The notes: generated from the letters alone by a model not told the origin. Numbered from the stretch's first letter, positions 16,025 to 22,966 are shown. The stretch is 37,259 nt of DNA from Mycobacterium sp. 852014-52450_SCH5900713 (GCF_001667075.1 NZ_LZIL01000036.1:1-37259), one strand, 5' to 3'. Numbers and translations: made by a program.

Positions 16025-16771
16025 CTATGCCCAGGCGTCGGGGTTCACGCTCGGGTCGGGGTTCGGCATAATCACCGCGCCGGGTGGCAAGCCCACGCGG
16101 GCGTCGATCACGGCGGTCTTGTAGGTGTTCGCGGCGAGCTTGCCGGCCAGGGCCTCGCACTCCCGGCAGCAACGGAACAACAACACCAGCGTGCCCCGGT
16201 TGACGGGGATTGCTCGGGTCGGACCCGTACACGACTTCGCCAAGCGCACCGAGCACGCCCGGTCGCAGTCGCCGGTGCAGCCGTAGCGGGCGCAGTCGAA
16301 GAAGTCCGGCAACCCGCACCCGTACATGGAGGCGAAGTAGTCCACCGGCGTCTGCATCCGGTTGGGCACGTCGCGCCACCGGTCCCGGATCACGTCAACG
16401 TGGTTCGTCCCCACAGCCCACACTCGCACGACGCCCTGTTCATGCGGGGCATGCGGATTCCAGTCGGTGTCATGGGTGTCGTAGTGCATATCGCCGAACT
16501 CGCCACAGCGGGTGTAGAACTCGGCAGCGGCAGCGTCGGCTAGCTCGGCTAGCTTCGGTACCCGCTTCCGGTCAAACAGGACCGCACCTAGCTTCCCGGC
16601 TTTCGCCCATGCCTTCGCCGCCAGGGCCTCGGCGCGGTCGGTCGCGCGCACCTGCGTGCTAACGCGCGGGTTCATCACTGGGCGGCTCACCGGGGCCTGG
16701 ATAGACGATGGCGTGAACAAGTGCGGCGCCATGGGCGTGAAGCCCTGCAGCCGTTGCGTTCGGTCGGTCAT
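16025..16771 (-). CDS. Cys-rich element protein of unknown function
   Basis: 248 residues from ATG 16771, which overlaps the upstream gene's TGA by ATGA and has AGAAAGGA seven bases before it. The N-terminal half is helical (RAEALAAKAWAKAGKLGAVLFD...). The centre holds MHYDTHDTDWNPH. Residues ~165-215 contain about ten Cys (YGCGLPDFFDC, YGCTGDCDRACS, KSCTG, FRCCRECEAL), a likely zinc-binding module. I do not recognise the family. It belongs to the first, regulator-proximal part of the minus-strand operon. A role in DNA replication control or helper interaction would be speculation. Confidence 0.75.
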   Translation of the reverse strand: MTDRTQRLQGFTPMAPHLFTPSSIQAPVSRPVMNPRVSTQVRATDRAEALAAKAWAKAGKLGAVLFDRKRVPKLAELADAAAAEFYTRCGEFGDMHYDTHDTDWNPHAPHEQGVVRVWAVGTNHVDVIRDRWRDVPNRMQTPVDYFASMYGCGLPDFFDCARYGCTGDCDRACSVRLAKSCTGPTRAIPVNRGTLVLLFRCCRECEALAGKLAANTYKTAVIDARVGLPPGAVIMPNPDPSVNPDAWA

Positions 16772-17013
16772 GATGCGGTCCTTTCTGATAGTGACACTGC
16801 CCAGTCGAACAAGTCCTGTGTTGAAAACATCAGCGCCCCGCCAACTTCCCTGCTCGGTATCTGGCGCTTGGTCGCGGCGGTGCGGACGAAGTTCAGCGTC
16901 ACCGGAACGCCGAGTGTCTTGGTCAGCCACTCATGTGCCCCGTGCCGACCGCGAATGGTCAACAACCGCGATAGTTCCACCCCGTTCGGTGGGGCCTGTG
17001 GCGCTCTGGCCAT
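16768..17013 (-). CDS. Small helix-turn-helix regulator
   Basis: 81 residues. The middle and end (GAHEWLTKTLGVPVTLNFVRTAATKRQIPSREVGGALMFSTQDLFDWAVSL) fit an excisionase/MerR-like winged-helix fold. AGGGAGG lies eight to nine bases upstream of ATG 17013. It is the first gene of the long minus-strand operon and faces the capsid gene across a 161-base divergent region, the usual place for an element repressor or excision regulator. It is coupled by ATGA to the Cys-rich protein. Confidence 0.75.
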   Translation of the reverse strand: MARAPQAPPNGVELSRLLTIRGRHGAHEWLTKTLGVPVTLNFVRTAATKRQIPSREVGGALMFSTQDLFDWAVSLSERTAS

Positions 17014-17174
17014 AGCGACGAACCTCCCTGTGTCGCTTCGACTTTACTCTGAACGGCTCCGCCCCGCCTCGGTTCACCGTGTGTCACACACCCGGCGACT
17101 TTGGTTCAGCGCACCCGCCCAGTTCAGGCGTAGCGTCGGCCCGGTACGCACGACTTAGGACGGTGAAAACGACT
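17014..17174. promoter_or_regulatory. Divergent promoter region with GTGTGT-C-ACACAC operator candidate
   Basis: 161 bases between the divergent starts of the helix-turn-helix regulator and the capsid gene. The symmetric element at 17079-17091 (six-base arms, one central base) lies near its centre and is the best operator candidate for a switch between replication and capsid transcription. Confidence 0.5.
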
Positions 17175-18284
17175 ATGGCCAAGGGCATTTCCACTCGGGG
17201 CGATGTGCTCGTCAATATGACAAGTGACGGTGTCGACCTCAATGAGGTCTGGGCCGAGCTACAAGACGTTCTGGAACTCTGGAACACCGAACGCAAGAGC
17301 GTCACGGACCTACTCAGCTACCGGACGGTGAACGTCGCCGACGCCATTGCCCAGAGTTTCGACAGTAGTTCGTTCGAGGAAGCCACCGAATTCGGCATCC
17401 CGCAGGCGATCCGCCCACCCGCTGATGTCCTCAAGCTCGGCTACTCGTTCAAAGACTGGGACCTGCGGACCTCGTTCACGTGGAAGTTCCTGCGCGAGGC
17501 GACCGCCGAGCAGGTCACCGCTCATGTGACCCGCGTGTTCGAAGCGGACAACAAGCTCACGACCGGCACCGTCATGAACCGGCTGTTCAACCCGGCGACG
17601 CAGCTCAACGAGTGGGGCCACACTTGCTACGGCCTGTGGTCCGGTGACGGCATGGTCCCGCCGCCCTACCTCGGCCAAACTTTCGATGGAACGCACACCC
17701 ATTACCTCACCACGGCCTCAACAGTTCTCGATCCCGCCGACGTGGAAGGCATGATCAAGCACGTCACCCAACACGGCTACGGCACCCACCCGGCCACACA
17801 ACTCGTCATCCTTGTGAACCCGCTCGATTTTGAGGCTGCGGGTATTTCGGCGTGGAAGGCGGGCGTGGAAGCCCGCGCAGGCCAGGTGGCCAAGTGGGAC
17901 TTCATCCCCTCGGCGCTGATGCCCGCCTGGATCTCAGCTGAAACGATCCACGGCCCGATTCCCAACGCCGAGTACAACGGGTTGCAGGTGTGGGGCTCCT
18001 ACGGTGGGGCGCTGATGATCCAGTCGAACTACGTGCCGCGCTACTACGCCGCAGTCGTGGCGACGGGCGGGCCGAACTCTGACGCCAACCCGGTCGGCTT
18101 CCGCGAACACGTCAACGCGGCTTACCAAGGGCTGCGGCATATTCCCGGTCACGGTCCCTACCCGCTACAGGACAGCTTCTACGTTCGCGGGTTCGGCGTC
18201 GGCACCCGGCACCGGGGCGCGGCGGTGGTCGCTCAGATCACCGACAACCTCACCTACACCCCGCCGACGACGATTGAGACGTAG
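17175..18284 (+). CDS. HK97-like major capsid protein, solitary
   Basis: 369 residues from ATG 17175 (MAKGISTRGD); a second Met at 17217 is an alternative. A short helical N-terminus (EVWAELQDVLELWNTERK) is followed by SSSFEEATEFGIPQAIRPP and a helix-rich stretch (VTRVFEADNKLTTGTVMNRLF) in which the AD-NKLTTG...LF pattern is typical of phage capsid subunits. The end has a beta-rich segment with GLQVWGSYGG and a final FYVRGFGVGTRHRGAAVVAQI strand, as in capsid P-domains. There is no upstream prohead protease and no long N-terminal scaffold. No portal or terminase follows. It may assemble a small capsid, alter a helper phage's capsid, or form an encapsulin-like shell. The fold assignment is from pattern only. 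Confidence 0.65.
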   Translation: MAKGISTRGDVLVNMTSDGVDLNEVWAELQDVLELWNTERKSVTDLLSYRTVNVADAIAQSFDSSSFEEATEFGIPQAIRPPADVLKLGYSFKDWDLRTSFTWKFLREATAEQVTAHVTRVFEADNKLTTGTVMNRLFNPATQLNEWGHTCYGLWSGDGMVPPPYLGQTFDGTHTHYLTTASTVLDPADVEGMIKHVTQHGYGTHPATQLVILVNPLDFEAAGISAWKAGVEARAGQVAKWDFIPSALMPAWISAETIHGPIPNAEYNGLQVWGSYGGALMIQSNYVPRYYAAVVATGGPNSDANPVGFREHVNAAYQGLRHIPGHGPYPLQDSFYVRGFGVGTRHRGAAVVAQITDNLTYTPPTTIET

Positions 18285-18286
18285 CC

Positions 18287-18598
18287 ATGCCCGAGTACGT
18301 GCACTCCCCCGAGCCATGGCGCGACCCACCACCGCCCGAGCCGCCGCGTTGCGGGCCGCAAAATCCGCTCCAGCTCCACTGCGAGCAGGCCGGTGACCTC
18401 AGTACCGAGTTCTCATGGGGACCGGGGCCGGTCGCTCCGCGCCTCAATGGCCGGCCACCGAGCGAGGGCGGCATCTACATGCCCCGCGCGCCGCGTGTGG
18501 ACCCGCCCCGCAACCCGTTCGGCGTCGGCGCGCCCCGGCAGCACCGCCGACCGAAGGGCGAGGCACACGGCTACCCCGGTGAGCAAGTCGCCCGGTAG
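18287..18598 (+). CDS. Pro-rich small protein downstream of the capsid gene
   Basis: 103 residues starting two bases after the capsid stop, so translation is probably coupled. The sequence is rich in Pro, Arg and Gly (MPEYVHSPEPWRDPPPPEP..., APRVDPPRNPFGVGAPRQHR) with two Cys in the N-terminal third. It is probably largely disordered. No family recognised. A capsid-associated decoration or scaffold role is possible from position alone. Confidence 0.6.
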   Translation: MPEYVHSPEPWRDPPPPEPPRCGPQNPLQLHCEQAGDLSTEFSWGPGPVAPRLNGRPPSEGGIYMPRAPRVDPPRNPFGVGAPRQHRRPKGEAHGYPGEQVAR

Positions 18599-18897
18599 CC
18601 GTCGCCCACGGCGACCGCGCGCATGTGGCTACGGCCAAACGAGCGCCCAATTCGGCACCCCTAGTCGGCCCGGTCGCGGGTCTGCGAACCGTTCTGCCAC
18701 CCGGTGACCGCCCGCGACCGGCTGCCCCTTGACGACGGTCCCTTATCGGTCCCTTGTACGCAGCCGAACCGTAGCCGTACTGGCTTCGTACCGTAGCCGT
18801 CCCTGACCCGTACGAAACTCCAGTTCACAGTGCATTTTTCCAACGGCGCGCGAGCCTATTACTAGGCGGTTCCGAACATCCGTTCGCGTGTGAAAAT
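18599..18897. other. Right-end non-coding region of the element
   Basis: 299 bases without a convincing gene. It contains the right arm-site candidate (18737-18758) and two copies of CCGTAGCCGT (18769-18778 and 18791-18800) spaced exactly 22 bases apart, about two helical turns, which look like protein-binding repeats. Confidence 0.6.
18737..18758 (+). other. Candidate right integrase arm site
   Basis: Two GGTCCCTT-type half-sites with 11-base spacing, 139 bases inside the attR core, matching 6174-6195 at 19 of 22 positions. Confidence 0.55.
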
Positions 18898-18944
18898 AGC
18901 TTCCCAAGCTGAATACGCGGGTTCGATTCCCGTCATCGGCTCCA
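18898..18944 (+). repeat. attR core (47-bp tRNA 3' half, not a second tRNA)
   Basis: Perfect copy of 6080-6126. It lacks the acceptor 5' strand and D arm, so it is the displaced original 3' end of the tRNA gene, now marking the right boundary. Confidence 0.95.
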
Positions 18945-19120
18945 TAGTTTCCGCTAGGCGGGGGCGGCAGTCTCGCCGTCCCGTCGGTTCAGCCGTGGCG
19001 TCTCCTCCCGTCTCACTCCCGCACTCGACGTTGTTTGCTACAACGCTGGCCGGGGAACGTCCTAATGAAACGCTGTCACATCGCTCAGGCTGTGTATCTG
19101 GGTGTAGCAAGGGGGGAACC

Positions 19121-19642
19121 ATGAACGAGCCGACTCCGCAAAATCAACCGCCGCCCGGTACACCGCCGCAGCAGGGCTATCCCGGGTACCCGCAGCAATA
19201 CTCGCAACAGCCTTACGGTTACCAGCAGCCAAAGAAGCGGCGGGTCTGGCCCTGGGTGCTCGGCGGTGTGCTCTTAGTGATGTTGCTGGGCATGGGCGCA
19301 TGCGTGGCGTTTGTCGGCGGCGTCGCGAACAACATCGACAAAGAATCGAAACGCCAAGTCACTGTTACCTACGAGGTCACTGGCTCCGGTAACTCGGTAG
19401 CCGTTACATACTCGGGCCACGACTTCAATACAGCTCAAGACACCGGCGTTTCGCTGCCCTGGACGAAGCAAGTCACGGTCGACGGCCTTGGGAAGACCGT
19501 TTCGCTCACCGCTACGAATGGACCGGATAGTAATGGCACAGTCACGTGCCGCATAAGTGCCAACGGCAAGGTGCTCGCAGAGCAGACGTCAAGCGGGCCG
19601 TTCGCTACCGCAAACTGCATCGGCAATGCCGGGAATGCCTAG
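19121..19642 (+). CDS. MmpS-like membrane protein with Pro/Gln/Tyr-rich N-terminus
   Basis: 173 residues from ATG 19121 with AAGGGGGG upstream; an in-frame extension through the attR copy is not credible. Residues 1-43 are Pro/Gln/Gly/Tyr-rich (QGYPGYPQQYSQQPYGYQQP), followed by KKRR and one transmembrane helix (VWPWVLGGVLLVMLLGMGACVAFVGG). The outer ~110 residues match the MmpS domain: VTYEVTGSGNSVAVTYS, SLPWTKQV, SLTAT and a GTVTCRISANGKV strand. The two Cys in the domain fit the family pattern. MmpS proteins assist MmpL lipid exporters, but no mmpL lies nearby and the disordered N-terminus is longer than in MmpS4/5, so this is a stand-alone relative. Confidence 0.78.
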   Translation: MNEPTPQNQPPPGTPPQQGYPGYPQQYSQQPYGYQQPKKRRVWPWVLGGVLLVMLLGMGACVAFVGGVANNIDKESKRQVTVTYEVTGSGNSVAVTYSGHDFNTAQDTGVSLPWTKQVTVDGLGKTVSLTATNGPDSNGTVTCRISANGKVLAEQTSSGPFATANCIGNAGNA

Positions 19643-19686
19643 CCACGCAATAGGACGACGTCGGCGCATGTGCCGATTGCCTCCAG

Positions 19687-19709
19687 CCGAACTAGCCCAC
19701 CACGTTCGG
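19687..19709. terminator. Weak hairpin between convergent genes
   Basis: CCGAAC (19687-19692) and GTTCGG (19704-19709) with an 11-base loop followed by TTT, located between the MmpS-like gene and the convergent DUF4189 gene. Too short to be sure. Confidence 0.3.
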
Positions 19710-19751
19710 TTTGCTGATGAGTCGGAAGGCCCAAGCGGAACCGCGGATCCG

Positions 19752-20123
19752 CTAGTCCCAGATGCAGTGGACGCCGTCGAAAGTCGACCCGCCCCCGACA
19801 GCCCGTGCTTTCGCATTCGCGACGGCGTCATCGGCGTTGCCAGCGATTCCCCAGTGATAGTCTTCGGCGTCCTCCACCAGCGCCAAGCACGGCGTACCGG
19901 AGGCAATGACGTGACAATTTGGCCCGTACGTGTCTCTGCAGGCGGCTAAGGCCTGGGCTTCCGCGGTGCCCCGGCTTCCTGGACCCCAGCTCCAGTGGGT
20001 GTGGTTCTCAAGGTCGGAGGCCGCAACGGCCACCCATCCCGGGTCGGAATGAGCCACCGGGGCGGCAACGATGCCCACGCTTACCAATAGTGCACCGACA
20101 CCGGCGGTCGACTTGTTGTTCAT
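19752..20123 (-). CDS. Secreted DUF4189-type protein
   Basis: 123 residues from ATG 20123 (MNNKSTAGVGALLVSVGIVAAPVAHS) with GGGGG upstream. The signal peptide is predicted to be cut near AHS-DPG. The mature part shows the DUF4189 pattern: GWVAVAAS...WSWGPGSRGTAEAQALAACRDTYGPNCHVIASG, then CLALV and a C-terminal CIWD, with Cys residues likely in disulphides. The family is found in small exported mycobacterial proteins of unknown function. It converges with the MmpS-like gene. Confidence 0.85.
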   Translation of the reverse strand: MNNKSTAGVGALLVSVGIVAAPVAHSDPGWVAVAASDLENHTHWSWGPGSRGTAEAQALAACRDTYGPNCHVIASGTPCLALVEDAEDYHWGIAGNADDAVANAKARAVGGGSTFDGVHCIWD

Positions 20124-20268
20124 CGGTACCCCCACGTTGAGCGGATACCGTGAGCCTCCTGTCACGGCGACCTATCAACTAGGGACCTTGGCCCCCAAAC
20201 GAGGAGCTCATGGTCACTGAGGCGATCGGGCACTGCCGCGATGGGGCTCCACTTACAGCGGCGATGTC

Positions 20269-20517
20269 CTACTTCTCTTCGACCGGCCGCCACACAACGT
20301 CCACGTCGTCTTCCACGAGCGTGACCAGGGCCAGAGTGACGCCGTCGGCATCCGAGAACTCCACTTCGTAAGCGGGGCGACCGTTTTGGCGCGGGTACTT
20401 CGTGTACTCCATGACGACGGTCCCCCGTGCACCGGCCGGAAGGTCGTGCTCAGGCAGAGGCCGCAGCAATTGGACTACGTCGAATTCTTGCGGCCTCAAC
20501 CCTGTTCCCTTCGTCAA
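20269..20517 (-). CDS. DUF4926-type small protein
   Basis: 82 residues from a TTG start; an internal TTG at 20499 is an alternative because the recognisable domain begins near FDVVQLLRPLPEHDLPAG. The rest (GARGTVVMEYT, YEVEFSDADGVTLALVTLVEDDV) is the DUF4926 pattern, a small beta-barrel often found beside toxin or regulatory genes. No partner gene is adjacent here. Function unknown. Confidence 0.75.
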   Translation of the reverse strand: MTKGTGLRPQEFDVVQLLRPLPEHDLPAGARGTVVMEYTKYPRQNGRPAYEVEFSDADGVTLALVTLVEDDVDVVWRPVEEK

Positions 20518-20706
20518 GCCGGGCTCAGTTGCGCTCGCGCCCCTCTCCCCCGAACCCCCAGCGCATGGCCGAATTCTCGAACTAAACCGCCGTGGCCGAA
20601 ATGTGACCGAGGCTTGACCAAATGCTAACGCGCCCTTGCGCTTCCGCTGGTCAACGGGGAATTACGATCCCTATTACAACTCTGTCAGTTAAAAGGAATC
20701 GGAGCC

Positions 20707-21528
20707 ATGCGGGCGGACGTTCGGTGTGTTCTTGCGGTGGTCGGGGTCGCTGCGAGCGTGGTTGCGGGGCCGGCTGGCACCAGCATGGCGGCGGCGAGCC
20801 TGCCGCACGACTTCACCATCGCGTCGGTCCTGCCCGCGCGGGACGCGACGGTAGGTGTGGCGCACCCCGTGGTGGTGACGTTCGACGCACCTGTCGCCAA
20901 CCGGCACGCCGCCGAGCGCGCCATCGGAGTCAAGTCGACGCCCGCGATGACCGGGAGATTCGAATGGCTCGACAACAAAGTCGTGCAGTGGGTTCCGGAT
21001 CACTACTGGCCGGCGCACACCACCGTGGCGCTTGCGGTGGACGGCCAGCCCACGGAATTCAAAACGGGCCCCAAGGTCGTCGGGGTCGCCAACATCACGG
21101 ACCACACTTTCAAGGTGAGCGTCGACGGGGTCGATGCGACCCCCCCACCTACTCCCCACCACCGACCCCACTTCGGCGAAGAGGGCATGCTGCCGGCTTC
21201 GATGGGCAGGCCGGAATTCCCGACGCCGGTGGGTAACTACACCGTTTTGTCCAAAGACCGCTCGGTGCTTATGGATTCGAGCAGCGTTGGCATTCCCGTC
21301 GACGACCCCAATGGCTACATGCTCAACGTCGATTACGCCGTCCGGATCACCAACCGCGGCCTCTTCGTGCATTCCGCCCCGTGGGCGGTCAACTCACTGG
21401 GGCTGGAGAATGTCAGCCACGGCTGCATCAGCCTCAGCCCCGAAGACGCCGAGTGGTACTACAACACGGTCAATGTCGGCGACCCGGTGATCGTCAAGCA
21501 GGACCTCTGGGAGCGGCCTCCTTCCTGA
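20707..21528 (+). CDS. L,D-transpeptidase (YkuD) with Ig-like domain
   Basis: 273 residues, ATG preceded by AAAGGAATCGGAG. The signal peptide (MRADVRCVLAVVGVAASVVAG) is followed by an Ig-like domain (IASVLPARDATVGVAHPVVVTF ... FEWLDNKVVQWVPDHYWPAHTTV) typical of mycobacterial Ldt proteins. A second region leads to the YkuD catalytic domain with FPTPVGNYTV, FVHSAPWAV and the active-site HGCISLS containing the nucleophilic Cys. The enzyme forms 3-3 cross-links in peptidoglycan and is the target class of carbapenems. The length fits the shorter mycobacterial Ldts. Which paralogue it corresponds to cannot be told without alignment. It is monocistronic and is followed by a strong terminator. Confidence 0.93.
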   Translation: MRADVRCVLAVVGVAASVVAGPAGTSMAAASLPHDFTIASVLPARDATVGVAHPVVVTFDAPVANRHAAERAIGVKSTPAMTGRFEWLDNKVVQWVPDHYWPAHTTVALAVDGQPTEFKTGPKVVGVANITDHTFKVSVDGVDATPPPTPHHRPHFGEEGMLPASMGRPEFPTPVGNYTVLSKDRSVLMDSSSVGIPVDDPNGYMLNVDYAVRITNRGLFVHSAPWAVNSLGLENVSHGCISLSPEDAEWYYNTVNVGDPVIVKQDLWERPPS

Positions 21529-21600
21529 GGAGGGCCCCACTCGATCACCCTGAGCGCAAGTCCTTTTCCCCTGGGCTCGGCCCCTGTCCCTCGCCCGAGT

Positions 21601-21646
21601 GTGAAGCTAGTTTCACACTCGCGGTCGACTGTGAAACTAGCTTCAC
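21601..21646. repeat. Perfect 16-bp inverted repeat between convergent genes
   Basis: GTGAAGCTAGTTTCAC (21601-21616) and its exact reverse complement (21631-21646) with a 14-base spacer; CGAG/CTCG bases around both arms extend the symmetry. Each arm is itself nearly palindromic. No T-run follows, so it may be a protein site or repeat element more than an intrinsic terminator. Confidence 0.75.
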
Positions 21647-21682
21647 GCTCGACGGCTGAAGAGACTCAGCCCCCGCATACGA

Positions 21683-21714
21683 AAGGACCCGCTGGCGACG
21701 GCCAGCGGGTCCTT
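21683..21714. terminator. Strong bidirectional hairpin terminator
   Basis: A perfect 14-bp stem, AAGGACCCGCTGGC with GCCAGCGGGTCCTT, and a GACG loop, between the convergent L,D-transpeptidase (ends 21528) and the Pro-rich exported protein (ends 21732). Confidence 0.85.
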
Positions 21715-21731
21715 GTCGGTCGAGAGGGGGA

Positions 21732-22295
21732 TCAGTGCGAAGGACCGGGGGCGACGGGCTGACCGGGCTGGGGCCCGCCGCTCGGCGCCGGCCCCGTCGG
21801 TGCGTCCTTGACGCCGGACATGTCGATGAGCGGGGCCCCGGCGGCCGCGTCGAGGGGAGCACCGGCCGCCAGACCACCGAGGGCCACCAGCGGAGCGCCG
21901 GCGGGAACCACCGGAGCGATCGGCAACGGCGCGCCCAGCGGCAGCGGCGCACCCAGCGGCAACGGCAACGGTCCGCCCAACGGCACCGGCAGCGGAGCGC
22001 CCACCGGCAGCGGGCCCGGCACGGCCAGGGGGACACCCGCCATGTCGGTCAGTGGCGCGCTGGCCGTGCAGACCTCCGCGGTCGGCGCACCGCCCGCAGC
22101 CGCGGCCCCACCGGCACCGGCGGCACCGGGTCCGCCGGCTAACGGCGCACCGGCCTCACCGGCCTGCCCCTGGATGCAGGCGTAACCGCCCGTCTTCAGG
22201 GGAGCGGCCGCCGCAGCCGGGCTCAATACAAGTGCGGCTCCGCACAACCCAAGGCTGGCAACTACTTTCACGTTGAACCGATCGACGATCGCCAT
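21732..22295 (-). CDS. Exported Pro/Ala/Gly/Leu-rich repeat protein
   Basis: 187 residues from ATG 22295 with AAGGAGAG nine bases upstream. The signal peptide (VKVVASLGLCGAALVLSPAAAAA) is followed by a short Cys-containing region (YACIQGQAG, EVCTASAPL). The centre is a low-complexity array of GAPLPV/GGPLPL-type hexads (PLPVGAPLPVPLGGPLPLPL...). The tail is Pro/Gly-rich, ending PVAPGPSH. Function unknown. The array suggests an extended cell-envelope protein. It is divergent from the DUF732 gene across a 326-base regulatory region. Confidence 0.8.
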   Translation of the reverse strand: MAIVDRFNVKVVASLGLCGAALVLSPAAAAAPLKTGGYACIQGQAGEAGAPLAGGPGAAGAGGAAAAGGAPTAEVCTASAPLTDMAGVPLAVPGPLPVGAPLPVPLGGPLPLPLGAPLPLGAPLPIAPVVPAGAPLVALGGLAAGAPLDAAAGAPLIDMSGVKDAPTGPAPSGGPQPGQPVAPGPSH

Positions 22296-22621
22296 CAGCG
22301 TCGACTCTCCTTTATTCGCGCTCACATAACCATCTGGTGCAGCAGAACCGCATAGCCGTCTTTCGACGACGAGCCAATTGTCGTCACGCGTCGTGAAACG
22401 CCGGACGCGCCGCACCGCGCCGTTTCCAAACGGTGACGTCACAAGGGCGTCACGGGTGAGAGCCCTTTGCCGAGGGGAGCTAGGGCCCGCCCTTCGAGTC
22501 ACGCTGAGCCAATTTTTGCGCAGCTCATTCACAGGAAATTTTCGGTGGCACGAGATGTACAGGAGGTTGTATGGAAGTGAACAATAGGGAACTACGGGGT
22601 TAACGGACAGGAGAAGGAGCC
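22296..22621. promoter_or_regulatory. Divergent regulatory region with two palindromes
   Basis: 326 bases between divergent starts. They contain CCGTTTCCAAACGG (22420-22433) directly joined to GTGACGTCAC (22433-22442), and a GTCACGCGTCGTGAA segment upstream (from about 22383). The adjoining palindromes are operator candidates. A ten-codon reading frame lies at 22571-22603. Confidence 0.5.
22571..22603 (+). CDS. Ten-codon leader peptide candidate upstream of DUF732 gene
   Basis: ATG at 22571 follows an ideal AGGAGG (22561-22566) by four bases and encodes MEVNNRELRG, ending TAA at 22601-22603, 18 bases before the DUF732 start. The ribosome site is better than that of the DUF732 gene itself. 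Short translated leaders are common in mycobacteria. Whether it is made or regulates the next gene is unknown. Confidence 0.4.
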   Translation: MEVNNRELRG

Positions 22622-22966
22622 ATGACAGCACAGCGGCTCTGCAGCCGATTCCTGAGCGCAGCGCTGGCGGGGGGCTCACTCGTGGTCGCGGGGGTGATGG
22701 CGGCCGGCCCGGCCCAGGCTGACGCGACCACTTTCATCAACGACCTGCACAAAGCCGGCATCCACGCGGTCAGCGGCGGTGACGCGGCGCTGGTCCAGAT
22801 GGGCCTGAGCGTCTGCCAGCAGCTGTCGTGGGGCGCTCCCCCGTCGCAGATCGAGGGCCTGGCGGTGCAGCGCTCCGACAGCAGGCAAGGCGCCCACGGG
22901 ATCACCCCGCAACAGGCCGACGCCGTCGTCGAGGCCGCCGTGCAAGATCTGTGCCCGGACGCCTGA
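22622..22966 (+). CDS. Secreted DUF732 protein (first of a tandem pair)
   Basis: 114 residues. Signal peptide MTAQRLCSRFLSAALAGGSLVVAG...AQA is followed by DATTFINDLHKAGIHAVSGGDAALVQMGLSVCQQLSWG and a C-terminal VQDLCPDA. This is the DUF732 pattern, a small exported helical domain of mycobacteria with one disulphide. It is closely related to the next gene, with 127 bases between them. Function unknown. Confidence 0.9.
   Translation: MTAQRLCSRFLSAALAGGSLVVAGVMAAGPAQADATTFINDLHKAGIHAVSGGDAALVQMGLSVCQQLSWGAPPSQIEGLAVQRSDSRQGAHGITPQQADAVVEAAVQDLCPDA

Larger units (their letters stand above)
6080..18944. mobile_element. Integrated satellite-like element in tRNA-Gly(CCC), ~12.8 kb
   Basis: The element is bounded by a perfect 47-bp direct repeat made of the tRNA 3' half. 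Inside are a tyrosine integrase, excisionase-like small proteins, a primase-polymerase/helicase with adjacent iterons, a phage-type zinc protein, a serine recombinase, a capsid-like protein and a restriction-modification module. Apart from the nuclease at the left end and the capsid pair at the right end, all genes read on the minus strand. No portal, prohead protease, large terminase, tail, lysin, relaxase or type IV secretion gene is present, so it is neither a full prophage nor a self-conjugative element. Comparison: the M. tuberculosis phiRv1 and phiRv2 elements are also short and capsid-bearing. Confidence 0.93.

Noticed and set aside
18898..18944. Second tRNA-Gly gene
   Set aside because: Only the 3' half is present. 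The 5' acceptor strand and D arm are missing, so it is the attR copy.
6080..18944. Self-conjugative actinobacterial element (AICE)
   Set aside because: The replication and integrase genes fit, but no FtsK/TraB-type translocase or relaxase is present.
18890..19120. In-frame N-terminal extension of the MmpS-like gene through attR
   Set aside because: The extension translates tRNA-derived DNA, and a strong ribosome site precedes ATG 19121.
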